64,000 nt of DNA from Blastococcus sp. HT6-30 (GTDB lineage Bacteria > Actinomycetota > Actinomycetes > Mycobacteriales > Geodermatophilaceae). The translations under genes and the position numbers were made by a program. Location: contig NZ_CP155792.1 in the NCBI RefSeq assembly GCF_039729015.1, forward strand, positions 1,260,001 through 1,324,000, given 5' to 3'. The notes under the pieces are model-generated. The model made no database searches and had not been told where the DNA came from. It worked only from the letters and a program-made list of their open reading frames with translations. Below are positions 18,131 through 30,884 of this stretch, piece by piece (the first letter of the stretch is position 1; each line of letters starts with the position of its first letter).

Positions 18131-18463
18131 GTGGCTGATCTGCACCCCGAGGACGCGAAGCTCGTCACCCTGGCCCGCTCCGCGCGCGGCCGCACCGGTG
18201 CGCCGGAGGGGGCCGCCGTGCGCGACACCGACGGCCGCACCTACGTCGCGGCGTCGGTCGCCCTGCCCTCGCTGCGGTTGTCGGCGCTGCAGGCCGCCGT
18301 GGCCGCCGCCGTCTCCAGCGGCGTCGAGGGCCTGGAGGCCGCGGTGCTCGTCTCCGCCGCCGACGCGGTCGAGCAGGAAGGGCTGGCCGCCGTCCGCGAC
18401 CTCACGCCGGATGCGCCGGTGCACCTCGCCGGCCCCGACGGAGTCGTGCGCACCTGCGCCTAG
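18131..18463 (+). CDS. Cytidine-deaminase-like protein lacking zinc ligands
   Basis: 110 residues from GTG 18131. The layout resembles a short cytidine deaminase ('AKLVTLARSARGRTGAPEGA', 'VRDTDGRTYVAASVALPSLR', 'SALQAAVAAAVSSGVEGLEA'), and actinobacteria keep a deaminase-like gene here between the CBS protein and era. But the His/Glu zinc-and-proton motif is replaced by 'LSALQAAVAAA' and there is no PCxxC, so a deaminase reaction is not expected. A structural or regulatory role is possible. Its TAG stop directly abuts the stop of the opposing gene. Confidence 0.75.
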   Translation: MADLHPEDAKLVTLARSARGRTGAPEGAAVRDTDGRTYVAASVALPSLRLSALQAAVAAAVSSGVEGLEAAVLVSAADAVEQEGLAAVRDLTPDAPVHLAGPDGVVRTCA

Positions 18464-19063
18464 CTAGCGCGTCAGCGGGACGCCCAGCGCGTCGGCGAAC
18501 GCCTCGGGATCCCGGACCCACAGGGCGACGGCGGCCTCGCCCTCGTCGGTCAGGTACCGGACGGCGATGCGGCCGCGCCCCGGCCACCACCCGCCGCGCT
18601 GCTCCGGGGCCGGCCAGTCGGCCGGCGGCCGTCCGGTGCGCACGGCCTGCACCAGCACCGAGGGGATCACCGCCGACGGATCGGTGCGGGTGCCGGCGAC
18701 GTCGAACGAGAGACCGTGGTCGGAGACCGTCACGCGGCGGGTGTTCACCGCGTACACGAGGAGCCCCGCGGCCAGCGCGAGCGGGAGCTCGCCCCGGGCG
18801 GCGGGCCAGCCGCCGCGCCAGGCGAAGAGCGCGACCCAGACGGCGACGACGACCGCGGCGAGCGCGAGTGCCAGCAGGCCCGCGGGGCGGTACTGCCAGT
18901 AGCGCAGCGGGGCGGGGACGACCGTCGCCGAGCGCCTGGGGCCCCAGCCCACCACGAAGCGATGCCCCCGAGCCTGCTCGACGTGCAGTCGCCGCTCGCG
19001 GTCCGCCGCCGCCCGGGGTGGCCGGGACCGGTTCCGCTCTCGACCTGGCACGACGGCGATCAT
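18464..19063 (-). CDS. Membrane protein of unknown function, two TM helices
   Basis: 199 residues from ATG 19063. A basic, Arg-rich cytoplasmic N-terminus ('VPGRERNRSRPPRAAADRER') leads to 'PLRYWQYRPAGLLALALAAV' and a second helix 'ELPLALAAGLLVYAVN'. The remainder (about 115-199) looks like a small beta-rich PH-like domain ('RRVTVSDHGLSFDVAG', 'IAVRYLTDEGEAAVALWVRD'). The layout is that of actinobacterial two-TM plus PH-domain proteins. I do not recognise a named family. The stop codon abuts that of the deaminase-like gene, so the two genes converge without a gap. Confidence 0.7.
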   Translation of the reverse strand: MIAVVPGRERNRSRPPRAAADRERRLHVEQARGHRFVVGWGPRRSATVVPAPLRYWQYRPAGLLALALAAVVVAVWVALFAWRGGWPAARGELPLALAAGLLVYAVNTRRVTVSDHGLSFDVAGTRTDPSAVIPSVLVQAVRTGRPPADWPAPEQRGGWWPGRGRIAVRYLTDEGEAAVALWVRDPEAFADALGVPLTR

Positions 19064-19209
19064 CCCAGCCCGGCGGTGGCGGTCGCCCCTCGCGTTCGCT
19101 CGCGACCGGGGCGCAGGTGACGGAGTCCCGGCAGTGGCTGGCGGGATGGTTGCGGACGCGGTCGCTCCTGCCGCTGTCCGCGCGAGCGGAACCGGCGGAT
19201 GGTGGAGGG

Positions 19210-19410
19210 GTGACGACGCTGCTGTTCCTCCTCCTGCTCCTGCTCGTGCTGGTCGCGCTCGGGCGCCCGGCACCCGGGCGCGCCCGCGCGCCGGCCGCCT
19301 CCTGGTCCGAGATCGGGCACCGGCTGACCGGCGACGCCCTGACCGGCGTCCGCGTGCTCGCCCGGCTCGGCGCCGCGCGCCGCGACCGGATCGGCCGCCC
19401 CTGGTCCTGA
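19210..19410 (+). CDS. Small single-pass membrane protein
   Basis: 66 residues from GTG 19210, preceded by GGTGGAGG. It has one very hydrophobic N-terminal helix ('LLFLLLLLLVLVALG') and a basic tail ('WSEIGHRLTGDALTGVRVLA'). Codon bias (G/C third positions) fits coding. It lies 85 bases before era on the same strand. Function unknown. Confidence 0.55.
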   Translation: MTTLLFLLLLLLVLVALGRPAPGRARAPAASWSEIGHRLTGDALTGVRVLARLGAARRDRIGRPWS

Positions 19411-19495
19411 CCGCCGCCCGACGAGGACGCCGGTCGGTCGCGCGCCGGGACTCCGGCGCGCGGGGATGTCGGCCACCGGTGGGAGACTGGCTGCC

Positions 19496-20410
19496 GTGAC
19501 CGACCCTGACCAGCCGTACCGCAGTGGTTTCGTCGCCCTGGTCGGGCGTCCCAACGCCGGCAAGACGACGCTGACCAACGCGATGGTCGGCGAGAAGGTC
19601 GGCATCGTCAGCAACCGCCCGCAGACCACCCGGCACGCCATCCGGGGCGTCGTGCACCGGCCGTGCGGGCAGATCGTGCTGGTCGACACCCCCGGGCTGC
19701 ACAAGCCCAAGAGCCTGCTGGGCAAGCGCCTGAACGACGTCGTCCGCGACACGCTCTCCGACGTCGACGTGATCGTCTTCTGCATCCCGGCCGACCAGCC
19801 CGTGGGCACCGGCGACAAGTTCATCGCCCGCCAGCTCGCCGAGGTGAAGGCGCCGGTGGTCGTGGTCGTCACGAAGACCGACGCCGCGGGCAGGAAGCAG
19901 GTCGCCGAGCAGCTCATCGCCGCCAGCCAGCTGGTGGAGGCTGCCGAGGTCGTGCCGGTCAGCGCCGTCGGGGGCGACCAGGTCGAGCTGCTCGAGGACC
20001 TGCTGATCAAGCTCCTGCCCGAGGGCCCGGCGCTGTACCCGCAGGCGCAGACCACCGACGAGGACGTCGAGCGGCAGATCGCCGAGCTGATCCGGGAGGC
20101 GGCGCTGGAGAAGGTCCGCCAGGAGGTGCCGCACTCCCTCGCCGTCACGGTGGAGGAGATGAGCCGGCGGCCCGACCCCAAGCGCGCCGGGGGCGAGCTG
20201 GTGGAGGTGCACGCGCTGCTGCACTGCGAGCGGCCGAGCCAGAAGCCGATGCTCCTGGGCAAGGGCGGAAACATCATCAAGGCGATCGGCACCGAGGCCC
20301 GGGCCGGCATGGAGACGCTGCTGGACGCCCGGGTGCACCTCGAGCTGCACGTCACCGTGCTCGGCGAGTGGCAGGACGACCCGAAGAAGCTCAACCGGCT
20401 GGGCTACTGA
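19496..20410 (+). CDS. era: GTPase Era
   Basis: 304 residues from GTG 19496 (an in-frame ATG at 19466 is an alternative). G1 'GRPNAGKT' (17-24), G3 'DTPGLH', G4 'TKTD' and the C-terminal KH domain ('KPMLLGKGGNIIKAIGTEAR') are all present. Era binds the 3' end of 16S rRNA and helps assemble the 30S subunit. The neighbours ybeY upstream and recO one base downstream match the usual order, and the next gene starts right after this stop. Confidence 0.97.
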   Translation: MTDPDQPYRSGFVALVGRPNAGKTTLTNAMVGEKVGIVSNRPQTTRHAIRGVVHRPCGQIVLVDTPGLHKPKSLLGKRLNDVVRDTLSDVDVIVFCIPADQPVGTGDKFIARQLAEVKAPVVVVVTKTDAAGRKQVAEQLIAASQLVEAAEVVPVSAVGGDQVELLEDLLIKLLPEGPALYPQAQTTDEDVERQIAELIREAALEKVRQEVPHSLAVTVEEMSRRPDPKRAGGELVEVHALLHCERPSQKPMLLGKGGNIIKAIGTEARAGMETLLDARVHLELHVTVLGEWQDDPKKLNRLGY

Positions 20411-20411
20411 G

Positions 20412-21206
20412 GTGAGCGCGCACACCCCGAAGGCGCTGTACCGGGACGAGGGCATCGTCCTGCGCACGCAGAAGCTCGGCGAGGCCGACCGGATCATCAC
20501 GGTGCTCACCCGCCGGCACGGCAAGGTGCGGGCGGTGGCCAAGGGCGTGCGCCGCACCAAGAGCAAGTTCGGCGCCCGGCTCGAGCCGTTCACCCACGTC
20601 GACCTGCAGCTCTACACCGGCCGGAGCCTCGACATCGTCAGCCAGGCGGAGTCGATCCGCTCGTACGGCCAGGAGATCGTCGCGGACTACCCGGCGTACA
20701 CCGCCGGCACCGCCGTCCTGGAGACCGCCGACCGGCTGACCGCCGAGGAGAAGGAGCCCTCGCTGCGGCTGTTCCTCCTCGTGGTCGGCGCGCTGCGGGC
20801 ACTGGGGGAGCAGGCCCATCCCGCGCCGCTGGTGCTCGACGCGTTCCTGCTGCGGGCCATGTCCGTGGCCGGCTGGGAGCCGGCGCTGGCCGACTGCGCG
20901 CGCTGCGGCGAGGCCGGTCCGCACCGGCACTTCTCCGTCCCCGCCGGCGGCACCGTCTGCTCGGCCTGCCGGCCCACCGGCTCGGCCATGCCGAGTCCCG
21001 TCACCGTCGAGCTGCTCGATGCGCTGCTGACCGGTGACTGGGGCCGGGCCGAGGCCAGCCTCGGCATCAACCGGCGCGAGGGCAGCGGCCTGGTGGCCGC
21101 GCTCCTGCAGTGGCACCTGGAGCGCGGGCTGCGCTCGCTGCCGCTGGTCGACCGATCCGACTCGTCGGCACCGCGCCGGGAAGTGAGCCTGCTCAGTGAG
21201 GCGTGA
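20412..21206 (+). CDS. recO: DNA repair protein RecO
   Basis: 264 residues from GTG 20412. The N-terminal OB fold starts '[20 protein letters not shown]', with the basic stretch '[20 protein letters not shown]'. A C4 zinc finger ('CARCGE...CSAC') lies at about 163-187. RecO, with RecR and RecF, loads RecA on SSB-coated single-stranded DNA. It overlaps uppS by 11 bases, so the two are translationally linked. Confidence 0.96.
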   Translation: MSAHTPKALYRDEGIVLRTQKLGEADRIITVLTRRHGKVRAVAKGVRRTKSKFGARLEPFTHVDLQLYTGRSLDIVSQAESIRSYGQEIVADYPAYTAGTAVLETADRLTAEEKEPSLRLFLLVVGALRALGEQAHPAPLVLDAFLLRAMSVAGWEPALADCARCGEAGPHRHFSVPAGGTVCSACRPTGSAMPSPVTVELLDALLTGDWGRAEASLGINRREGSGLVAALLQWHLERGLRSLPLVDRSDSSAPRREVSLLSEA

Positions 21207-21960
21207 GGTCAAGGCCCCCAATCCGCACCCGTCCGGCGTGCGCCCGCCGCAGCTGCCGAAGGACAAGGTGCCGCAGCACGTCGCCCTGGTGATGGACGGC
21301 AACGGCCGCTGGGCCTCTTCTCGCGGGCTGCCCCGCACCGCCGGGCACGAGGCGGGGGAGTCCTCGCTATTCGACTGCGTCGAGGGCGCCATCGAGCTGG
21401 GCGTGAAGGCGATCAGCGCCTACGCCTTCTCCACCGAGAACTGGCGGCGCAGCCCCGACGAGGTGCGCTTCCTCATGGGTTTCAACCGCGACGTGATCCG
21501 CCGCCGCCGGGACGAGATGCACGAGCTCGGGGTCCGGGTGCGCTGGGCCGGCCGCCGCCCCCGGCTGTGGCGCTCGGTGATCAAGGAGCTCGAGGTCGCC
21601 GAGGAGCTCACGAAGGACAACGACGTCCTCACCCTCACCATGTGCGTGAACTACGGCGGCCGGGCCGAGATCGCCGACGCGGCTGCGGCCATCGCCCGCG
21701 AGGTCGCGGCCGGCCGGCTCGACCCGGACAAGATCGACGAGAAGACGGTCGCCCGGTTCCTGGACGAGCCGGACATGCCCGACGTCGACCTCTTCGTGCG
21801 CAGCTCGGGGGAGAACCGGACCAGCAACTTCCTGCTCTGGCAGTCCGCCTACGCGGAGTTCGTCTTCCTCGACACCCTCTGGCCGGACTTCGACCGCCGG
21901 CACCTGTGGGCGGCGTGCGAGGAGTTCGCCTCCCGGCAGCGCCGGTTCGGCACCGCCTGA
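21196..21960 (+). CDS. uppS: Z-type polyprenyl diphosphate synthase (UppS)
   Basis: 254 residues from GTG 21196, inside the end of recO. Catalytic motif 'VMDGNGRWA' (Asp 34), '[12 protein letters not shown]', and the diphosphate-binding '[20 protein letters not shown]'. It condenses isopentenyl diphosphate in Z configuration to make the C50/C55 lipid carrier for cell-wall polymers. In actinobacteria the product may be decaprenyl diphosphate. The first 25 residues are an extension before the family core. Confidence 0.96.
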   Translation: MRREVKAPNPHPSGVRPPQLPKDKVPQHVALVMDGNGRWASSRGLPRTAGHEAGESSLFDCVEGAIELGVKAISAYAFSTENWRRSPDEVRFLMGFNRDVIRRRRDEMHELGVRVRWAGRRPRLWRSVIKELEVAEELTKDNDVLTLTMCVNYGGRAEIADAAAAIAREVAAGRLDPDKIDEKTVARFLDEPDMPDVDLFVRSSGENRTSNFLLWQSAYAEFVFLDTLWPDFDRRHLWAACEEFASRQRRFGTA

Positions 21961-22150
21961 ACGAACGTTCCCCCGGTCGCCGCGGTCGGCCGGGTGACCG
22001 GAGGACGCCGTCCGGCCGCGCAGGGTAACGACCTCAGGGGGACGGTCGGGAACGGGGGCGCGGGGCGTGGGCGAGCGGCTCGGAGGTGAGTAGGTTCCGG
22101 ACAGCCGGCCGCCCTCGCCCGGTGACGCGTGGAGGAGGTCGACGACCGCC

Positions 22151-22498
22151 ATGAGCCAGCCGCCCACGGGTGCCCACCCCGCCGGTCCGCACGAACCGGC
22201 CCGGAGCCCGGGGGTGCCTCCGGTCGCGGGGCAGCCGGTCCCGGAGGAGGCGCCCTCCGACGAGGCGTCGGCCTCCGACGAGCCGTTGCGCTACGACCAG
22301 CCATCCGGCGGTTCCCGCACGCTGATGCCGTGGCTGGTGGGTGCCGGGGTGCTGCTTCTCGCCGGTCTGGGCTTCCTGCTCGTCCTCCTGCTGACCAGCG
22401 ACGACGGCGAGACGAGCAGCGCCCCGCATCCGACCGGTGACCATCCGGCCCAGGTCCTGGTCGACCACGTCACGGCCTGGTCCACCGTCGAGCGCTGA
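22151..22498 (+). CDS. Pro/Ala-rich single-pass membrane protein, unknown function
   Basis: 115 residues from ATG 22151. The disordered, acidic and Pro-rich N-terminal half is followed by one transmembrane helix ('LMPWLVGAGVLLLAGLGFLL', about 58-81) and a short outside tail. There is no lipobox and no recognised domain. It lies between uppS and the opposing zur gene, and the 190 bases before it show no gene. Confidence 0.6.
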   Translation: MSQPPTGAHPAGPHEPARSPGVPPVAGQPVPEEAPSDEASASDEPLRYDQPSGGSRTLMPWLVGAGVLLLAGLGFLLVLLLTSDDGETSSAPHPTGDHPAQVLVDHVTAWSTVER

Positions 22499-22570
22499 GG
22501 GCGGCGAGCCGTTCTGCTGCTGCTCCACGGCGCGGTCGGCCGCTTCCTCGGATCGGCAGCGCGTCGCCGG

Positions 22571-22996
22571 TCAGTCGGTGGTGCGCTCCGGGGACGCCTC
22601 GGGCCGGCCGGCCGCCGCGGCCCGGCAGGCGGCGCAGGTGCCGAGCACCTCCAACGTGTGGCTGATGTCGGCGAACCCGTGCTCGGCCGCGACGCGGTCG
22701 GCCCAGGTCTCCACGGCCGGGCCGGCCACCTCGACGGTGCGCCCGCACCCGCGGCACACCAGGTGATGGTGGTGCTGGGGGCTGCACCGGCGGTACAGCG
22801 CCTCGCCGGTGTCGGTGCGGATGGAGTCCAGCTCACCGTCGTCGGCCAGCGACTGGACGGCGCGGTAGACCGTCGACAGCCCGACCGGGTCGCCGGCGTC
22901 CCGGAGCCGGGCGTGCACCTCCTGGGCGCTGTGGAAGCCGTCGAGGTCTGCGAAGACGGCTCGGACGGCGGTGCGCTGCCGGGTGGTGCGGACCAT
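22571..22996 (-). CDS. zur: Fur-family regulator, probably Zur (FurB)
   Basis: 141 residues from ATG 22996. Winged helix ('TTRQRTAVRAVFADLDGFHS', 'VGLSTVYRAVQSLADDGELD'), hinge metal site 'RCSPQHHHHLVCRGCGRT' and the second Cys pair 'CAAC', i.e. two CxxC structural zinc sites. Position next to glyS and uppS matches mycobacterial furB/zur. It represses zinc-uptake genes when zinc is bound. It is divergent from the ABM-like gene at 23057, with about 60 bases between. Confidence 0.92.
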   Translation of the reverse strand: MVRTTRQRTAVRAVFADLDGFHSAQEVHARLRDAGDPVGLSTVYRAVQSLADDGELDSIRTDTGEALYRRCSPQHHHHLVCRGCGRTVEVAGPAVETWADRVAAEHGFADISHTLEVLGTCAACRAAAAGRPEASPERTTD

Positions 22997-23056
22997 GCGT
23001 CCATGGTGACAGGCGGTCGTGGGAGCGTCTGCGCAGGCCGGACGAGGGGAGCACGG

Positions 23057-23332
23057 GTGTTCGCGGTGACACGGCTGCGGGTGACGGCGGCGGATGCCAC
23101 CCGGCTGGCGGGCGAGGTGGACCGGTTGCTGGCCGCGCTCGCCGCCCGGCCGGGCTTCCGGGACGGCGTACTGGGCCGGTCGGCCGACGACCCGGAGCTC
23201 TGGGCGCTGGTGACCCGGTGGGACGGCGTCGGCTCCTACCGCCGCGCCCTGTCGGCCGCGGAGGTCAAGATCACCGGTGCGCCGGTCTGGGTGCACGCCG
23301 TCGACGAGCCGGGTGCCTACCTCACCGACTGA
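23057..23332 (+). CDS. Small ABM-like (dimeric alpha-beta barrel) protein
   Basis: 91 residues from GTG 23057 after GAGGGGAGC. The pattern '[20 protein letters not shown]' then '[20 protein letters not shown]' and '[16 protein letters not shown]' is that of the antibiotic-biosynthesis-monooxygenase fold. The fold serves monooxygenases and haem-degrading enzymes, but many members have no known reaction. A protein of this kind at this place between zur and glyS is usual in actinobacteria, from memory. Confidence 0.8.
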   Translation: MFAVTRLRVTAADATRLAGEVDRLLAALAARPGFRDGVLGRSADDPELWALVTRWDGVGSYRRALSAAEVKITGAPVWVHAVDEPGAYLTD

Positions 23333-23510
23333 CGCCGAGCACCTGCGGTCGGGCGGTGGTCAGCCCCACCCGCACCACCCGGTCGCCCGCCGGCGCGAGC
23401 GGCTGGACGACCGGGTCTTCCTCGAGCGGTACGCCGGGATCCGGGCCGAGCTCGCCGTGCGCCTCGTCCGGACCCGCGCCCACCGACGCGGGAGTCCCGG
23501 TCGTGGTCAC
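23322..23510 (-). CDS. Possible small protein opposite the ABM-like gene end
   Basis: 62 residues from GTG 23510, running into the 3' end of the preceding gene by 11 bases on the other strand. Codon third positions are strongly G/C and the product looks sensible ('[20 protein letters not shown]', '[19 protein letters not shown]'). There is no ribosome site and I recognise no family. The same bases in other frames give Arg/His-rich nonsense, which is the only reason to list it. Confidence 0.3.
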   Translation of the reverse strand: MTTTGTPASVGAGPDEAHGELGPDPGVPLEEDPVVQPLAPAGDRVVRVGLTTARPQVLGVSR

Positions 23511-23588
23511 CGACTGAGGGCGCCGCCGGGCCGGCAACTACCGTGGACGGGTCAACCGCCGACCGCCAGCCGGATGGAGCCTCTCGCC

Positions 23589-24992
<1,404 letters not shown>

Positions 24993-24998
24993 CCGCGG

Positions 24999-25016
24999 TC
25001 GATGCACTCATCGACT
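24999..25016 (+). terminator. Hairpin after glyS
   Basis: GTCGATG (24999-25005), loop CACT, CATCGAC (25010-25016), seven perfect pairs, starting seven bases after the glyS stop. The stem is short and no T-run follows, so a terminator role is tentative. Confidence 0.4.
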
Positions 25017-25121
25017 GAGCTCGCCAAGGAGTACAGCGTCGGCAGGCGCTGTCAGGGGCTTACCGCAACACCGCACATGTGCCACGGTCCGAGCACATCC
25101 ATCGAGTACCGGGAGCCACAG

Positions 25122-25430
25122 ATGATGACCGTCATCACCACGACCGTCCTGCGCCCAGGTGGGGAGCAGCAGTGGGACGAAGCCGTCCGCGAGCGCTTCG
25201 AGTCTGCGCACGGGCGACCCGGATGGGTCTCGGGACAGCTTCTCACTCCTGAGGACGAGCAGCAGACACGTGTGATCGTGGGTACGTGGCGAAGCCGCGA
25301 GGACTGGGAAGCCTGGCACCACGATCCCGCCTTCCAGGAGGCGCGGGACACACTCGAGGGGCTGGAGGCGCAGCCGAGCCGAAGCCAATGGTTCGAGGTC
25401 GTGTCGGCTGCGCACTCTCCAGAGCACTGA
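25122..25430 (+). CDS. ABM-domain protein
   Basis: 102 residues from ATG 25122 (a second ATG follows directly) after GGGAG at 25111-25115. 'VITTTVLRPGGEQQWDEAVR', 'GWVSGQLLTPEDEQQTRVIV' and 'WRSREDWEAWHHDPAFQEAR' are typical of the antibiotic-biosynthesis-monooxygenase fold. The base composition is a little less GC-rich than its neighbours, as is the 90 bases before it, a mild hint of later arrival. Reaction unknown. Confidence 0.82.
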   Translation: MMTVITTTVLRPGGEQQWDEAVRERFESAHGRPGWVSGQLLTPEDEQQTRVIVGTWRSREDWEAWHHDPAFQEARDTLEGLEAQPSRSQWFEVVSAAHSPEH

Positions 25431-25440
25431 CCCGGGTGGT

Positions 25441-25457
25441 GGCCGGGGATCCCGGCC
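25441..25457 (+). terminator. Hairpin after ABM-domain gene
   Basis: GGCCGGG-GAT-CCCGGCC, seven pairs and a three-base loop, 11 bases after the stop. A short GC hairpin, with role as terminator inferred from place only. Confidence 0.4.
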
Positions 25458-25588
25458 TTGCCCGGGGATGGGGTCGGTGACCAGGCTGATCGGTGGAGGC
25501 TGACAGACCGGGTTCTCGGGTCGCGGGCAAGGAGAGGCTTCCTTGCGGACCACGGGCGAGGGGAAGGGCACCGCCTACTCTTGGTGCC

Positions 25589-26749
25589 GTGACCGCCACG
25601 CTCGAGCCGACGACGACGGCCCTGCCGCCGCTGCGGCTCGGCGCGCTGACCGTCGACCCCGCCGTCGTGCTCGCGCCGATGGCCGGCATCACCAACCCGG
25701 CCTTCCGCACGCTCTGCCGCGAGTTCGGTGCCGGTCTCTACGTCTGCGAGATGATCACCACGCGGGCGCTGGTCGAGCGGAACGAGAAGACGCTCCGGAT
25801 GATCCGGGCGACCGCGGACGAGAAGGACGCCTTCTCCGTGCAGCTGTACGGCGTCGACCCCGCGACCGTCGGGCGTGCGGTGGAGATGCTCGTCGACGAG
25901 GGCGTCGCCGGCACCCGCCCGGCGCACATCGACCTCAACTTCGGCTGCCCGGTGCCCAAGGTGACCCGGAAGGGCGGCGGCTCGGCCCTGCCCTGGCGCC
26001 GCGTCCTGCTGCGGGACATCGTGCGGGCGGCGGTGCGCGCGGCGGGGGACGTGCCGGTCACGATCAAGACCCGCATCGGCATCGACGCCGACCACGTCAC
26101 CTACCTCGACGCCGGCCGGATCGCCCAGGACGAGGGCGCTGCGGCGATCACGCTGCACGGCCGCACCGCCGACCAGCTCTACAGCGGCACCGCCGACTGG
26201 GCGCCGATCGCGCGGCTGGTGGAGACCGTCGAGATCCCGGTGCTCGGCAACGGGGACGTCTGGGAGGCCGACGACGCGCTGCGCATGGTCGCCGAGACCG
26301 GATGCGCCGGCGTCGTCATCGGGCGGGGGTGCCTGGGCCGGCCGTGGCTGTTCGGCGACCTGGCCGCCGCGTTCGCCGGCGAGAGCCGCCGCGCCCTGCC
26401 CACCGTCCGCGAGGTCGCCGCGATCATGCACCGGCACGCCACGCTGCTGGCCGAGGAGCACGGCGAGCGGCACGGCTGCAGCGACTTCCGCAAGCACGTG
26501 GCCTGGTACCTGAAGGGCTTCTCGGTGGGGTCGGACACCCGGCGGGCGCTGGCGATGGTGAGCGGCCTCGACGAGCTCGCCGAGCTGCTCGCCGGCATCC
26601 CGGACCAGCCGTACCCGACCGCCGTGCTGGGGGCGCCGCGCGGGCGCACCAGCACGCCACGCCCGGTCGCGCTCCCCGAGGGGTGGCTGGCCGACCGCGA
26701 CGACCCGCGGCCTCCGGCCGGGGCAGAACTGGAGACGAGCGGCGGATGA
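25589..26749 (+). CDS. dusB: tRNA-dihydrouridine synthase (DusB type)
   Basis: 386 residues from GTG 25589. TIM-barrel flavoprotein: 'LAPMAGITNPAFRTLCREFG', 'HIDLNFGCPVPKVTRKGGGS' with the catalytic Cys in 'FGCPV', 'ITLHGRTADQLYSG', 'PVLGNGDVWEADDA' and 'VVIGRGCLGRPWLF'. It reduces uridines in tRNA to dihydrouridine using NADPH and FMN. The C-terminal 45 residues are an unconserved extension. Its stop overlaps the next ATG (ATGA). Confidence 0.95.
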   Translation: MTATLEPTTTALPPLRLGALTVDPAVVLAPMAGITNPAFRTLCREFGAGLYVCEMITTRALVERNEKTLRMIRATADEKDAFSVQLYGVDPATVGRAVEMLVDEGVAGTRPAHIDLNFGCPVPKVTRKGGGSALPWRRVLLRDIVRAAVRAAGDVPVTIKTRIGIDADHVTYLDAGRIAQDEGAAAITLHGRTADQLYSGTADWAPIARLVETVEIPVLGNGDVWEADDALRMVAETGCAGVVIGRGCLGRPWLFGDLAAAFAGESRRALPTVREVAAIMHRHATLLAEEHGERHGCSDFRKHVAWYLKGFSVGSDTRRALAMVSGLDELAELLAGIPDQPYPTAVLGAPRGRTSTPRPVALPEGWLADRDDPRPPAGAELETSGG

Positions 26750-27186
26750 CGCAGGGCCCCTTCCTCTACGACGACGGCCCCGCGCCGCTGCACACGGGCA
26801 CGCCCCGCAGGCGGCAGGGCTGGCTGATCGCCGGCATCCTCGGCGTCGTCCTGATGGCCGGCGGCATGGTCGCCGGTCTCTACGTGATCCGGGGATCCCC
26901 GGCCGACCAGGCCACCGAGGTCACCCAGGTGTTCCTCGCTGCGCTCGACGCCGGTGACACCGAGACCTCCTACCAGCTCCTCTGCGGGGACGAGCGCAGC
27001 CGGCTCGACGTGACCGGGATGGAGGCCGAGTACCTCCGGCCGGGCTCCGCCGAGGTCGCCGACGTGCGAGACGACCCGGTGGAGGGCGCGAGGATCCAGC
27101 GGGTGACCGTCCGCTGGGAGGACGGCGCCTCCGCGGAGCTCGCCGTGGTCAACGAGGACGGCCCCCGCATCTGCGGGATCGACTGA
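26746..27186 (+). CDS. Membrane-anchored protein with NTF2-like outside domain
   Basis: 146 residues from ATG 26746, coupled to dusB. A short basic inside part, one transmembrane helix ('LIAGILGVVLMAGGMVAGLY', about 27-48), then an outside domain that starts 'ATEVTQVFLAALDAGDTETS' and 'YQLLCGDERSRL' and ends in short beta strands. This is the layout of actinobacterial membrane proteins with a DUF4878/NTF2-like lumenal domain. Two Cys (in 'LLCGDE' and 'RICGID') could form a disulfide. Function unknown. Confidence 0.7.
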   Translation: MTQGPFLYDDGPAPLHTGTPRRRQGWLIAGILGVVLMAGGMVAGLYVIRGSPADQATEVTQVFLAALDAGDTETSYQLLCGDERSRLDVTGMEAEYLRPGSAEVADVRDDPVEGARIQRVTVRWEDGASAELAVVNEDGPRICGID

Positions 27187-27360
27187 CCGCCCGGACACCT
27201 CATGGCCGGGATCACCCGGCCCGGGGCTCGCGCCGACCGCCGAGGTGCGCCACGATCGACGGACGCCGTCGGATGGACGTTTAGGACGTCTGCTCGACAC
27301 GGCAGTGTTCCCTCGGGGGATCGTCCCCCCGGGGGAGGCGGACGGACGTGGAGGTGCGGG

Positions 27361-30060
<2,700 letters not shown>

Positions 30061-30065
30061 AGGAG

Positions 30066-30119
30066 GGCCTCGGTGCCCCGGCGCCTCGCAGGCTCGGCGC
30101 GGGCCCCTGCACCGAGGCC
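30066..30119. repeat. Palindromic repeat copy 3 / terminator
   Basis: A 10-bp perfect stem GGCCTCGGTG (30066-30075) with CACCGAGGCC (30110-30119) around the shared core (CGCCTCGCAGGCTCG ... GCGGGCCCCTGCA). It begins six bases after the ppdK stop. The core matches the copy at 18052-18106 closely while the outer arms differ completely yet still pair. Confidence 0.75.
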
Positions 30120-30148
30120 GTGTCGGCCGGGCGTGGTACCCATGACGG

Positions 30149-30772
30149 GTGGGCGTGCGGAGTCTGGTGACGCGGGTGGCCGGGGCCGGCGTGCTGGCCG
30201 CCGTGCTCCTGGTGGCCTCCACGGCGCTGGCCATCTGGTGGACGGCGCGGCAGGACTCCCGCCCGCAGTCCGACGCGATCGTGGTGCTGGGGTCGGCGCA
30301 GTACAACGGCGTGCCCTCGTCGATCTTCGAGGCGCGGCTGGAGCACGCGCGGGCGCTGTACGAGGCCGGCGTCGCCCCGGTGATCGTGACCGTGGGCGGC
30401 AAGGCCGCGGGTGATGCGTTCACCGAGGCCGAGGCCGGGCGCGACTACCTGGCCCGGGCCGGGGTGCCCGCCGAGGCGCTGCTGGCGGTGCCCGAGGGCG
30501 TGGACACCCTGCAGAGCATGCGGGTGGCCGGCACGGCCTTCGCCGAGCGCGGCTGGGAGCGGGCGGTGGTGGTCACCGACCCCTGGCACGCGATGCGCGC
30601 CCAGCGGATGGCCGAGGACGCGGGGATGGAGGCCGAGAGCTCACCGACCCGGCAGGGCCCGGCCGTGCATACCCGGGCCACCCAGTTCCGCTACATCCTG
30701 CGGGAGACTGCTGCGTACCTGCTCTACCGCGTCACCGGCGAGAGCGTCGCCGGCGCACCCGGCATCGGCTGA
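30149..30772 (+). CDS. YdcF/ElyC-like (DUF218) membrane-anchored protein
   Basis: 207 residues from GTG 30149. N-terminal transmembrane helix ('GVLAAVLLVASTALAIWW'), then the DUF218 core: 'DAIVVLGSAQYNGVPSSIFE', 'RLEHARALYEAGVAPVIVTV', 'VPEGVDTLQSMRVAGTAF' and 'RAVVVTDPWHAMRAQRMAED'. Family members act in envelope polysaccharide metabolism, but the chemistry is unsettled. It lies just before dnaG and a tiny open frame. Confidence 0.85.
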   Translation: MGVRSLVTRVAGAGVLAAVLLVASTALAIWWTARQDSRPQSDAIVVLGSAQYNGVPSSIFEARLEHARALYEAGVAPVIVTVGGKAAGDAFTEAEAGRDYLARAGVPAEALLAVPEGVDTLQSMRVAGTAFAERGWERAVVVTDPWHAMRAQRMAEDAGMEAESSPTRQGPAVHTRATQFRYILRETAAYLLYRVTGESVAGAPGIG

Positions 30773-30785
30773 GGGAGGGACGACG

Positions 30786-30884
30786 GTGCTCGAACTGGGC
30801 GAGGCCGGCACGCGCGGCATGCCGAAGGGCGTCCTGCCCGTGCTGCACGGCGACGAGCTGCACGGACGCCAGGTGGCGGCCTGA
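30786..30884 (+). CDS. 32-residue peptide directly upstream of and coupled to dnaG
   Basis: GTG 30786 is preceded by GGGAGGG at the right distance, a better ribosome site than most in the window. The frame encodes 32 residues ('VLELGEAGTRGMPKGVLPVL', then 'HGDELHGRQVAA') and its TGA overlaps the dnaG ATG as TGATG. It may be a leader that feeds ribosomes to dnaG, or the last piece of a lost gene. Too short to assign. Confidence 0.45.
   Translation: MLELGEAGTRGMPKGVLPVLHGDELHGRQVAA

Noticed and set aside
19134..19499. Plus-strand frame over the small membrane gene and era start
   Set aside because: It is Arg/Ala-rich shadow sequence in a different frame from the credible small protein at 19210-19410.
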